This document shows, piece after piece, positions 23,392 through 32,239 of a DNA stretch of 42,748 nt. The DNA is from Clostridia bacterium. GTDB lineage: Bacteria > Bacillota > Clostridia > Oscillospirales > CAG-382. Position 1 is the stretch's first letter. Every line of letters starts with the position of its first letter. Below the pieces are notes generated by a model. The model did not search any database. It worked only from the letters and a program-made list of their open reading frames with translations, and was not told where the DNA came from. The stretch lies in the NCBI GenBank assembly GCA_017563195.1, contig JAFXDO010000021.1, positions 1 to 42,748 of the forward strand, written 5' to 3'. The position numbers and the translations under genes were made by a program.

Positions 23392-25107
23392 TTATTCCTC
23401 GATTTCCTCGCGCTTGAGCCATCCGAGTCGGATGAGCAAAGCCGCGATCTTCCCGCCCATGGGGAGCAGTCTGACCTCGTCCTCCTTGATCGCCTTGAAC
23501 AAAAGCACGGCGATAACGTAGGATATCACGAGAGCGATGCCTGATATCAAAAGTATGCAAAGCGACGCCAAGCGGGTATCCGTGCTTCCGCCCATAACGC
23601 TCGACCAAAGCGCCTTCGCTCCGACGTACGCGCCGTATGTCGCGACAGCGGCAACGACACCGCTGAGCACGGGGCGTGCAAACATCTCGCCAAGCCTGAG
23701 CCTTACGCCGCAATGCTTTTTAAGGAACCACATATCAAGAAGCATTACTATCGTATAGCAGATAAGCGAGCTGAGCGGAGCGCCGTATATTCCCATTTTA
23801 CTGCGAAGCAGCAAAAGCTCGGACACGGTGAGCACGGCGATACCGACGAGCACGGCTATAAAGGGAAGATGAGGCTTGCCGTACGCGTTAAGAAGCGAAT
23901 TGCAGGTCGAAACGATCGAAATAAAGAATACCGCAAAGGCAAGCACCGACAGTGCCGTCGCCGCCGCATCAAGCGGAACGAGGCTCGAGCCGTCTGCCAT
24001 TGTCATCGGATCGGACCATTTGTCGGCACCGTAAAGCAGGGTGATGCAGTGTCTGCCGGTAACCAGCAGGAACGCGCCGCAGGGAACGGCGATTATGCCT
24101 GAAATTCTTACAGCCTGACGCGTGAGCCTTGCGGCACGCTTCTGCTTCTTTATCGCCAGCGCGGCGGATATCGCGGGGAGTATGCTCGTCGCTATCGGGA
24201 AGACGAGAGTCGCGGGGAGAAGATCGTAAATAGGGACCGAAAGACCGGTATATGCCGAATAAAGCGTGTCGGCTACCGACTTGCTTTCGCCCGATGCCTC
24301 AAGGCAGTTGACGATGATAAGGGTATCAAGAAACTGCGAGAAATACAGCGCTGCGGCAGTCAACGTCACGGGAAGTGCAACGAGAAGGATGAGCTGTAAC
24401 AGCTTTTTATCGCTTTGTACCTCTTTATCGGTATCGTTGGGTATACTCTTTTTCGAGAGTCTTCTGCAAAGCAGTATGTAAACCATCGCGAAGAAGGTAC
24501 CGACCGAAACACCGCTTATGGCGCACGCCGCCTGAACTGCGACCGATGCGCCCATATTCTTGGCGACAATGATCGCGCTCATACCGACGGCAAGCTTGAA
24601 GAATGCCTCGATAAACTGCGAAATCGCCGTGGGGAACATATTGCGAAGCCCCTGAAAGTAGCCGCGCACAGCCGCACATATACAGATAAAGAACAGCGAG
24701 GGCGCGATGACCTGCATAGCAAGTGCGCTGTCGGCGTGTCCCGTCATCGTCGCGATATTCGGCGCAAAAACAAACAGCGCCGCGGCAAACAAAAAGCCGA
24801 TTATTCCGAAAACGGCAATGGCAAGATTGGCGATACGCTTTGCCTCCTGCCCCCTGCCCTTTTCGTTGCTCGCGGAAACGAGCTTACTGACCGCAACCGG
24901 CAAGCCGCTCGTGCTGAGCATAAACAGCATGGCGTATATCGAATACGCGGCGGTAAATATGCCGATGCTGTCCTTTAGTATATTCGTCAGCGGTATTTTG
25001 AAAACGACGCCGATTATCTTCACCGCAAAGCTTGCCACGGTGAGGATGACCGCCTCGCGCAGGAAGCTTTTGCCCTGCTCGGTCGTCTGTTTAACGTCTT
25101 GGCTCAT
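23392..25107 (-). CDS. spoVB: Stage V sporulation protein B-like lipid flippase (MOP family)
   Basis: A 571-residue membrane protein with about 14 helices of the MOP exporter superfamily (polysaccharide biosynthesis/MATE-like). SpoVB and its paralogue YabM move lipid-linked precursors for spore cortex or cell wall. Its place before mazG and the yab genes matches yabM of Bacillus, so either name is possible. The first helix region AVILTVASFAVKIIGVVFKIPLTNILKD is typical in pattern. The SD TAGGA contains the TAG stop of the preceding kinase gene. Confidence 0.88.
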   Translation of the reverse strand: MSQDVKQTTEQGKSFLREAVILTVASFAVKIIGVVFKIPLTNILKDSIGIFTAAYSIYAMLFMLSTSGLPVAVSKLVSASNEKGRGQEAKRIANLAIAVFGIIGFLFAAALFVFAPNIATMTGHADSALAMQVIAPSLFFICICAAVRGYFQGLRNMFPTAISQFIEAFFKLAVGMSAIIVAKNMGASVAVQAACAISGVSVGTFFAMVYILLCRRLSKKSIPNDTDKEVQSDKKLLQLILLVALPVTLTAAALYFSQFLDTLIIVNCLEASGESKSVADTLYSAYTGLSVPIYDLLPATLVFPIATSILPAISAALAIKKQKRAARLTRQAVRISGIIAVPCGAFLLVTGRHCITLLYGADKWSDPMTMADGSSLVPLDAAATALSVLAFAVFFISIVSTCNSLLNAYGKPHLPFIAVLVGIAVLTVSELLLLRSKMGIYGAPLSSLICYTIVMLLDMWFLKKHCGVRLRLGEMFARPVLSGVVAAVATYGAYVGAKALWSSVMGGSTDTRLASLCILLISGIALVISYVIAVLLFKAIKEDEVRLLPMGGKIAALLIRLGWLKREEIEE

Positions 25108-25116
25108 TTTATAATC

Positions 25117-25968
25117 CTAAATAAATTCTCTTAATAACGAATTGCTCGGTATATAGTCGTCGGTTATCTGAGGGAACGGCTTCAAAATATCGATAAGCAT
25201 ACGTGCGTTATCGTAGTGACTGCTTTCCGGCTTTACCGTGTTGAGCAGAGCGATGCCGTCGTCGTTGAGTATGCCGCGCTCGTACCTGAAGAAGGTGTTT
25301 ATCGTCACGTCCGCATACTGTCTGAAGGGCTCGATCGATTCACGCTCGCTCTTCTTGACGTTGGACCAGAGGTTATAGGTATGCTCGGCAGATGCGTTTC
25401 TGTGGCGCGAGTCGCGAACCATTCTGCGAACGAAGCGGCAATCTGCCCCGTCGCCCGCGTCGGCGTAAAGATAGATCCTGTAAAGCGCGCTTTCATCGGG
25501 TGCATCCTCAAAAAGCGAAAGATTCAATGCGTGAAGCCCCTCGATAAGCACAACGTCGCCCTCGCCGAGCTTGATGGTGCGGTATCCGTCGGTGCGAGCC
25601 GCAGCCTTGAAGTCGTACATGGGGATCGGAGTTTCCTCGCCTGCGATGAGGCTTGCAAACGATTCCTTTATCATATCGACCCTGAGGCTGTTTATCGTTT
25701 CGATATCGCGGGTGCCGTCCTCAAGATAAACGCTTTCGTCAAGATTGCGGTAATAATCGTCGAGCGAAACGGTATGCGCCGCTCTGCCCGATGCCGCGAT
25801 AAGCTCGCTCAGCTTGCGGGTGGTGGTCGTTTTGCCTGCGCAGGAGCCGCCCGCGATAAGCACCAGCTTCACACTCGGGGTGGAAACGATATGCTCCGCG
25901 ATACGGTTCAGCGTGGTTTCGTAATTCAGCTCGTCGTTACGAATGCTTTCAAGAATTTCTGCGTTCAA
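25117..25968 (-). CDS. Uridine kinase-like nucleoside kinase
   Basis: A 283-residue P-loop kinase of the uridine kinase/phosphoribulokinase superfamily. Walker A is GGSCAGKTTTT (40-50); the substrate region VSLDDYYRN and the later VVLIEGLHALN match uridine kinases. It lacks the N-terminal TGS-type extension of some clostridial nucleoside kinases. The start is TTG at 25968, overlapping the hemZ stop, with AAGGA about 8 bases upstream. It ends in TAG, in frame with the spoVB start four codons on. Confidence 0.85.
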   Translation of the reverse strand: MNAEILESIRNDELNYETTLNRIAEHIVSTPSVKLVLIAGGSCAGKTTTTRKLSELIAASGRAAHTVSLDDYYRNLDESVYLEDGTRDIETINSLRVDMIKESFASLIAGEETPIPMYDFKAAARTDGYRTIKLGEGDVVLIEGLHALNLSLFEDAPDESALYRIYLYADAGDGADCRFVRRMVRDSRHRNASAEHTYNLWSNVKKSERESIEPFRQYADVTINTFFRYERGILNDDGIALLNTVKPESSHYDNARMLIDILKPFPQITDDYIPSNSLLREFI

Positions 25969-27455
25969 TTGGTTTCATCCTTTCGAAATTTGGCGAAAAA
26001 TGCCTTTGCCTCGTCATAGCCCAAGCCCTTGTCCTGCGAAAGATACTCGAACGGATATTTCGGGAACGCGTGACGCAGTATATCGTCGCGCTTGGGGCTG
26101 ACAAGCTTGGTTATGGAGCCGGCGCCGCACGCAAAAACGGTGCTGTGCTCCTCCATCATAAGCACGTTGTAGAGGTTTTCCTTGCCCGGCAGAGTGTACC
26201 CCGTATTCTCGGCGTTGCCGACGGTGTTCTTCTGACGGTACAGATAATAGGGCGAATATCCCGCGCCCTTTAAGCGGTTGCGTGCGTATTCGACGCTTTC
26301 CCTTGCGAATTCGCCCTGCGGGTCGTAAAACCCGTCGCCGATGAAGCGCATGCTTGCCGCGTTTTTGATAGAAAGCGTATGCACGGTGATATTTGAAAAT
26401 CCGAGACCTATTACGTCCTCGAGGCTCTGCCTGAAGCTAAGCTCGGTGTCTCCCGGAAGTCCTGCGATAAGGTCTGCGTTGATGCAGTCGAAGCCGATGC
26501 CGTTCGCTATCTCGGCCGCCTCAAAAAACTGCTTTGCCGAATGCTTTCTGCCGATCTGACGAAGCACAAGATCGCTTGTCGTCTGCGGGTTGATGCTGAT
26601 CCTCTTAACGCCGTTATTGATGACCGCAAGAAGCTTTTCTCGGGTAACGGTATCGGGTCTGCCCGCCTCGAAGGAGTATTCGACGCCGCTGATATCGACG
26701 TTCGAATTTATACATCCGAGCAGTCTGTTGATCTGATGCTCGTCAAGTATCGAGGGGGTTCCGCCGCCGATATATATCGCGCGGAGCCTCATACCGAGGC
26801 GGCGTATCATTTCGCCGGTCTCCGCGATATCCTTCATCAGCTTTTCAAGATATTCGGGAATAAGCGAAAAAAGACGCTGATTGCTGTACGAAACGAAGGA
26901 GCAGTAATCGCACCTTGTCGGACAGAACGGGATAGACACGTAAAGCCCGCAGTCGTTTTCGCCGATATCCTCAAGCATTTTCTGCTGAATCAGCGCAGTC
27001 TCGACCGAAAGCGTCGACTTTTCGTTCGTGACCTCGTAATCACGCTCGAAAAGCGTTATTATCTCCTCGGGAGAATAGCCCCTGTCGAGGTAGTACTTCG
27101 CGCGCTTTACGGGACGAAGCCCCGTGATATAACCCCACGGCAAGCCGAAGCCGAAAAGCCTTCTGCCCGCCTCAAGAAACGCCTTTCCCAAGGCGTTCAT
27201 GGCGTAAAAATCGTCGTTCATCGGGATAGACGGGGTGTATCCGCCCTCGAAATATCCCTCCGCGCGTCTTTCACCCATACCCAGAACGACACGCGCGGTT
27301 ATGCAATGCTCTGCAGTTTCCTCAAGAAAAAACGAAGCGTAATTATCGCTTTCGAAGCCTTCCTTGAACTTTTCACCGGGGAAATAAAGCAGGCAGAGTG
27401 TCTGAAAATAATAATCGTTGAGATATCGGGTGCGGTTATCTATAACCAGTTTCAT
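25965..27455 (-). CDS. hemZ: Coproporphyrinogen dehydrogenase-like radical SAM protein HemZ
   Basis: A 496-residue radical SAM protein. The 4Fe-4S motif CPTRCDYC has Cys178, Cys182 and Cys185, preceded by the HemN-type GLYVSIPF. A family-specific N-terminal domain of about 165 residues identifies HemZ rather than HemN or HemW. No other heme genes are near, and in fermenting Clostridia the true role is often unclear. The ATG overlaps the dtd stop. It follows relA-dtd as in many Bacillota. Confidence 0.88.
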   Translation of the reverse strand: MKLVIDNRTRYLNDYYFQTLCLLYFPGEKFKEGFESDNYASFFLEETAEHCITARVVLGMGERRAEGYFEGGYTPSIPMNDDFYAMNALGKAFLEAGRRLFGFGLPWGYITGLRPVKRAKYYLDRGYSPEEIITLFERDYEVTNEKSTLSVETALIQQKMLEDIGENDCGLYVSIPFCPTRCDYCSFVSYSNQRLFSLIPEYLEKLMKDIAETGEMIRRLGMRLRAIYIGGGTPSILDEHQINRLLGCINSNVDISGVEYSFEAGRPDTVTREKLLAVINNGVKRISINPQTTSDLVLRQIGRKHSAKQFFEAAEIANGIGFDCINADLIAGLPGDTELSFRQSLEDVIGLGFSNITVHTLSIKNAASMRFIGDGFYDPQGEFARESVEYARNRLKGAGYSPYYLYRQKNTVGNAENTGYTLPGKENLYNVLMMEEHSTVFACGAGSITKLVSPKRDDILRHAFPKYPFEYLSQDKGLGYDEAKAFFAKFRKDETN

Positions 27456-27901
27456 TTGCGAAGCTCCCGTGTATCTATTATAACGTTGATGGGTCCGTCG
27501 TTATGCACCGAAATGTCCATATGCGCACCGAAAACGCCGGTAACTGTGGGAAGCACCTTGCCAACCTCGGCTGCAAGAGCATCGAACATCCTCTTGCCGT
27601 CATCGTACCTTGCCGCGTGGGTGCAATCGGGACGGAAGCCGCGATTCACCCTGCCCGCAAGCACGAAATTGGATATAAGCATAACGCTTCCGCCGACAGC
27701 CTGCGCGTTCAGCGAGAGCTTGCCCGCCTCATCGATGAAGACGCGCAAGCCCGAGATCTTATTTGCCATTTTCGCGAGGTCCTCCTCGGTATCGTCGTCA
27801 AACACGCCGATATACGCAACGAGTCCCTTGCCTATTTTTGATACCGTCTCGCCGTCCACCACGCACTCGGCGCTGTGGACGCGCTGTACTACTGCTCTCA
27901 T
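27452..27901 (-). CDS. dtd: D-aminoacyl-tRNA deacylase
   Basis: A 149-residue enzyme that hydrolyses D-aminoacyl-tRNAs (and glycyl-tRNA-Ala), proofreading chirality. The conserved N-terminus MRAVVQRV, the middle SNFVLAGRVNRGFRP and the C-terminal cross-subunit Gly-Pro motif (NDGPINVIIDTRE) are present. Cys stands at the DCTHAA segment. It overlaps both relA and hemZ by 4 bases, so the three are coupled. Confidence 0.94.
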   Translation of the reverse strand: MRAVVQRVHSAECVVDGETVSKIGKGLVAYIGVFDDDTEEDLAKMANKISGLRVFIDEAGKLSLNAQAVGGSVMLISNFVLAGRVNRGFRPDCTHAARYDDGKRMFDALAAEVGKVLPTVTGVFGAHMDISVHNDGPINVIIDTRELRK

Positions 27902-30111
27902 ATATTACCTATATTGCTTCTTGAGACTTCTCTTACGCCCTTGATGCGGTGAAGTCCCGAAATAATGTTGCGAACGTGATCTACGCCGCTGCACTTGATG
28001 CCGACCGCGATTATCATCTCGCCTGCGTTTTCACGCGTGCTGATAGCCGTGACCGCGACCTTCATATCGGTAAGCGCGAGCGTAATGTCCGCGATAAGAT
28101 GCGGAGAATATTCCGCGATGATAGAAAGCCCCGCCTCGAAGCTTCCGCTCGAGCTTCTTCCCAATCTTTCCGACCACGACGCGACCACCCAACGGTCCTT
28201 ATCGTTGGGATTTGAAAGACCGTTTTGCGCGTTGACGCAGTCGTATTTATGGATCGAGACGCCGTATCCGCGCGTAATGTAGCCGATGATGTTATCGCCG
28301 GGAAGCGGGTTACAGCATTTTGCAAACTTGACGGTACAGCCCTCGACGCTGTCAACGATAACGCTTTCGGCGTTCGTACGCGACGTCTTTTCGTGCCGTG
28401 CAAGCTTCATCTGCTCTGCGGTGGGCATCGTCTGGGTATCCGCCTGAGGCGCGACGACGCGCATAAACTCCTCGCGGAGCTTTACGGCAATTTTCGACAC
28501 CGAAAGTCCGCCGTAGCCGATATTGTTATACAGGTCGTCTACGTCGGGGAGCGACAGCCTGTTCGCGAGATTCTTCATTATCTCGTTCTTCTGCGCTTCG
28601 GTGTAGGACCTGCCGTAGCGCTTGATCTCGCGCTCGATCTCGGTCTTACCTACGACGATATTTTCGCTTCTGAGCTCTTTTTTGAAGTACTGTCTTATCT
28701 TGTTGCGTGCCTCGCCCGAGCGAACGATCTTGAGCCAATCGCGCGAGGGTCCCTTCGACGATGCGCTGGTAAGCACCTCGACGATCTGACCGGTTTCGAG
28801 TATCGTGTCTATCGGCACGATATTACCGTTCACCTTGGCGCCGACCATCTTATTGCCGACAGCCGAGTGAATGGCATACGCAAAATCGATAGGGGTAGAA
28901 TTGTTGGGCAGGTTGACGACGTCGCCCTTCGGAGTGAACACGAAGATCTCGTCCTCGAAAAGGTCGATCTTCAGCGGACGGAAGAATTCGTCGGGGTCGT
29001 CAACGTCCTTCTCGGTTTCGACAAGCGTGCGAATCCACTGAAGCTTCGCGTCGATATCCGCCTTGACCTGCTCGCCGGTCTTATATTTCCAATGCGCCGC
29101 GATACCGTATTCGGCGACCTGATGCATCTCCCAGGTCCTTATCTGCACCTCGAAGGGAATGCCCTCCTTGCCGATGACCGTCGTGTGAAGCGAGCGGTAC
29201 ATATTAGGCTTCGGGGTCGAGATATAGTCCTTGAATCTGCCGGGGATGGAGTTGAACTGCTCGTGGATAATGCCGAGCGCGGTATAGCAGTCAAGCTCGC
29301 TGTCGACGATGATACGCAACGCGTAAAAGTCGTATATCTCATCGAACTGCTTGCTTTGGTTATACATCTTTTTATAGATGCTGTATATCGTCTTGACTCT
29401 GCCCGAAAGCGTGAATTTCACGTTATAGCTCTTGAGGCTTTCGGCGACCTTTTCGGTTGCGTGGTCAAGGAAGTCCTTGTTTTCGCCGTAGCGCTTGTTG
29501 ATGTCGTCGTTGACCTCGTTATAGCCTATCGGGTCGAGGTAAAAGAGCGCAAGCGTCTCAAGCTCGTTCTTTATCTTCTGGATACCGAGCCTGTGTGCAA
29601 GCGGTGCGTAAACGTGCATCGTTTCGAGCGCGATCGAGCGCTGCTTTTCGGGCGAGCGGACGTCGAGCGTGCGCATATTGTGCAATCTGTCGCAAAGCTT
29701 GATGAATATTACGCGCAGGTCCTTGCTCATCGCGAGGACCATCTTGCGCAGGTTTTCAATGCTTTCGTCCTGCTTTGTCTCGAACGGAATATGGACAAGC
29801 TTGGTAACGCCGTCGACTATTTCGGCAACGTCGGAGCCGAATTCCTTTTTGATATGCGCGAGGTTTATCTTTTCGCCGCAGTCCTCGACGGTATCGTGAA
29901 GAAACGCGGCGCAGATAGAGTCGGTATCGAGCTGAAGCTTGAATACCTCCTCTGCGACAGAGAGCGGATGGACGATATAATCCTCGCCCGAAATGCGCTT
30001 CTGCCCCTCGTGAAGCTTATCTGCGTATTCGTACGCCTTATAAATCTTATCGTAATCGTAGCTGCCCGCTTCTTTGATTTTGGCAAACAGCTCTTCAGCC
30101 TGCTTAAGCAT
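27898..30111 (-). CDS. relA: Bifunctional (p)ppGpp synthetase/hydrolase
   Basis: A 738-residue long RSH protein that makes and degrades the stringent alarmone. In order: HD hydrolase domain with His48 and FLHDTVED at 71-78, so hydrolase is likely active; synthetase domain (YDFYALRIIV, GRFKDYISTPKPNMYRSLHT); TGS domain (about 390-450, VFTPKGDVVNLP); a Cys-containing region (FAKCCNPLPGD); and a C-terminal ACT domain (about 660-735). I chose ATG 30111, with AAGGG 8 bases upstream inside the end of recJ; the upstream alternative lies wholly in recJ. The apt gene, common between recJ and relA, is absent here. Confidence 0.95.
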   Translation of the reverse strand: MLKQAEELFAKIKEAGSYDYDKIYKAYEYADKLHEGQKRISGEDYIVHPLSVAEEVFKLQLDTDSICAAFLHDTVEDCGEKINLAHIKKEFGSDVAEIVDGVTKLVHIPFETKQDESIENLRKMVLAMSKDLRVIFIKLCDRLHNMRTLDVRSPEKQRSIALETMHVYAPLAHRLGIQKIKNELETLALFYLDPIGYNEVNDDINKRYGENKDFLDHATEKVAESLKSYNVKFTLSGRVKTIYSIYKKMYNQSKQFDEIYDFYALRIIVDSELDCYTALGIIHEQFNSIPGRFKDYISTPKPNMYRSLHTTVIGKEGIPFEVQIRTWEMHQVAEYGIAAHWKYKTGEQVKADIDAKLQWIRTLVETEKDVDDPDEFFRPLKIDLFEDEIFVFTPKGDVVNLPNNSTPIDFAYAIHSAVGNKMVGAKVNGNIVPIDTILETGQIVEVLTSASSKGPSRDWLKIVRSGEARNKIRQYFKKELRSENIVVGKTEIEREIKRYGRSYTEAQKNEIMKNLANRLSLPDVDDLYNNIGYGGLSVSKIAVKLREEFMRVVAPQADTQTMPTAEQMKLARHEKTSRTNAESVIVDSVEGCTVKFAKCCNPLPGDNIIGYITRGYGVSIHKYDCVNAQNGLSNPNDKDRWVVASWSERLGRSSSGSFEAGLSIIAEYSPHLIADITLALTDMKVAVTAISTRENAGEMIIAVGIKCSGVDHVRNIISGLHRIKGVREVSRSNIGNI

Positions 30112-30116
30112 CTTTT

Positions 30117-32210
30117 TTACCCTTTTCCTCCCGAGCGCACGGCGCAAAGAAGAGGAGATTCGTCAATATTGATCTTTCCGTTTGACGGAAGCATCTTCAA
30201 AAATACGTTGTTTCCGCCGTCGCGGTAGTTAAGCGAAACGAGTCCCTGCTCGTTAAGCACCTCGAGAATTATCTTGAATTTGCAGAGCGTGACCGAAATG
30301 TCGAAGTCCTGCTCAAGCTCACGCACGGCGGAGCAAAGCGAGAGGCTCTTTCCCTCGTGTCCCGATTCTCTGCGTATGTACCTGAAAATATTGCGGAAGT
30401 CGGCAAGATCGGGAATATCCCTTTCCGCGTTTTCGTAGTGTTGACCGTTTACGAGCATTTCAAAATGCTCGTTACACTCGTCAAGCTCTCTGCCTTCGCT
30501 TTCTGCAAGGCGCATAGCCTTGATAAAGAGCTGAGGTGCGCGAACCCCCATATATTCATTGATATCCGCTGTGAACACGATATCGCAGATATCGCCCTCG
30601 CAGTAGGAAAAGCTGTCGAACGCAGTACCGAAGTTCACGGCGTTGATCGAATAGGTCCTGCCGTTTTCGATGCCGCTTACGCGGAATCTCAAATGCTTAC
30701 CCTGCGAAAGCGGTACTATATCGTGAATGGTAACGTTTTTCAGCATAAGCACCGGCTGAGGATTGGAAAGACCGAACGGCTCGAGTCTGAGAAGCTCGTC
30801 TATCCCCTTTTCGCTGAGATCCGAGAATCTTGCGGTGCATTCTATTTCCAAGGGAAGTGCGTTGCTGCTTGCGTTGAGCAGAGGCGCGGCATATGCGTTG
30901 AGCTTTTCGCGGAAAGCGTCGATCATCGAGCGCTCGATGGAAAGACCCGCCGCAAGCTCATGTCCGCCGTATTCAAGCAAAAGGTCTCCGCACGCGGAAA
31001 GCGCGTCCATAAGCGAAAAGCCCTTTATGCTTCTGCCCGAGCCCTTCGCAGTATCCCCGTCAAGCGAGAAAAGTATGCAGGGGCGCGAGTAACGCTCGGC
31101 TATCTTCGAGGCGACTACACCGATAACGCCCTGATGCCAGCCGTCGTAGGCAAGCACCAAAAAGCGGTCGTCAAGGTAGGAGCCCTCTATCATTTCGACA
31201 GCCTGCTCGTATATCTTCTGCTCGGTCGTCTGGCGGAGCTTATTGATCTCACAAAGCTCCTCGGCGATGATATCCGCCTCCTGCTCGTTTTTGGTGAGCA
31301 AAAGCTCAACCGCACGCGAGGCGCAGGCGATTCTGCCCGCCGCGTTTATTCTGGGAGCAAGCACGTATCCGACCGTAGCGGACGTGACCTTCTTGACACG
31401 CTTGCCGTATTTCACGATCCCGGCACGGCGCATCAGCGCGAGCAGACCGTAATTATCGGTTTCGGCAAGCCTCTTGAGTCCTATTCCCGTAATGCGACGG
31501 TTCTCGTCGATTATGGGCATAACGTCGGCAACGGTACCGACGGCAATAATATCGGAATAAAGCTCGAGTATTCTTTCGGTGCTTCCCTCCAATGCGCAGA
31601 GCAGCTTGAAGACAACACCGACGCCCGCGAGATTACGGAAGGGATAAACGCTGTCCTCCCTGTGCGGATTGACGACCGCAACGGCATTGGGAAGCGTTTC
31701 GCGGCAGGAGTGATGGTCGGTGATGACCATATCTATACCCACGCTTTTGGCATATTCAGCCTCGGCTACAGCGGTAACGCCGGTATCGACGGTGATGATA
31801 AGGTCCACCCTGCCCTTCATCTTTTCGATGACGGGAAGGCTAAGACCGTAGCCCTCGGAAATACGCTCGGGGATGAAATACTCGCATTCAAGCCCGCGTG
31901 AGCAGAGGTACTGATAGAGCATAACCGTGCTTGTCACGCCGTCGACGTCGTAGTCGCCGTAAATGCAGACGCGTTGCTTTTCGGCGATAGCCTTTTCGAT
32001 TCTGGCGACTGCCTTATCCATATCCGCAAGCAAAAACGGATCGTGTATGGGCATGGTGTCCTTATCGAGGAATGCGTTTATTTCGTCTCTTTCGGTAAGA
32101 CCGCGGTTCACAAGTATTTTTGCGGTAAGCGGCAAAAGAGAGCACTCTCTCGCCACGCGCGAGGACAGAGCCTCGTCGTTTTCACGCACGAGCCATTCGC
32201 GACTGTTCAT
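30117..32210 (-). CDS. recJ: Single-stranded-DNA-specific exonuclease RecJ
   Basis: A 697-residue 5'-3' exonuclease of recombination and repair. The DHH phosphoesterase motifs are clear: YGDYDVDG (Asp86-Asp90) and VITDHH (165-167), with a DHHA1 domain after (GWHQGVIGVVASKI, GSGRSIKG, YGGHELAAG) and an OB fold. A C-terminal extension of about 120 residues is common in Bacillota. I chose ATG 32210 because GAGGTG lies 6 bases before it; an in-frame GTG three codons upstream is part of this SD. Confidence 0.95.
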   Translation of the reverse strand: MNSREWLVRENDEALSSRVARECSLLPLTAKILVNRGLTERDEINAFLDKDTMPIHDPFLLADMDKAVARIEKAIAEKQRVCIYGDYDVDGVTSTVMLYQYLCSRGLECEYFIPERISEGYGLSLPVIEKMKGRVDLIITVDTGVTAVAEAEYAKSVGIDMVITDHHSCRETLPNAVAVVNPHREDSVYPFRNLAGVGVVFKLLCALEGSTERILELYSDIIAVGTVADVMPIIDENRRITGIGLKRLAETDNYGLLALMRRAGIVKYGKRVKKVTSATVGYVLAPRINAAGRIACASRAVELLLTKNEQEADIIAEELCEINKLRQTTEQKIYEQAVEMIEGSYLDDRFLVLAYDGWHQGVIGVVASKIAERYSRPCILFSLDGDTAKGSGRSIKGFSLMDALSACGDLLLEYGGHELAAGLSIERSMIDAFREKLNAYAAPLLNASSNALPLEIECTARFSDLSEKGIDELLRLEPFGLSNPQPVLMLKNVTIHDIVPLSQGKHLRFRVSGIENGRTYSINAVNFGTAFDSFSYCEGDICDIVFTADINEYMGVRAPQLFIKAMRLAESEGRELDECNEHFEMLVNGQHYENAERDIPDLADFRNIFRYIRRESGHEGKSLSLCSAVRELEQDFDISVTLCKFKIILEVLNEQGLVSLNYRDGGNNVFLKMLPSNGKINIDESPLLCAVRSGGKG

Positions 32211-32239
32211 TATGCTCACCTCTTTTTCTGTGAAATATT

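Noticed and set aside
13024..25119. TAG reassigned to an amino acid throughout the genome
   Set aside because: Only one in-frame TAG occurs in about 35 complete genes, and three genes end with TAG at normal lengths and before SD-bearing genes. Reassignment would give many internal TAGs.
28225..30228. A 667-codon plus-strand open frame opposite relA
   Set aside because: It mirrors the minus-strand relA gene, has no SD and no family features. Similar long shadows lie opposite recJ (30357-31901), uvrC (6708-8510) and the lipoprotein (17824-19506); they follow from codon bias.
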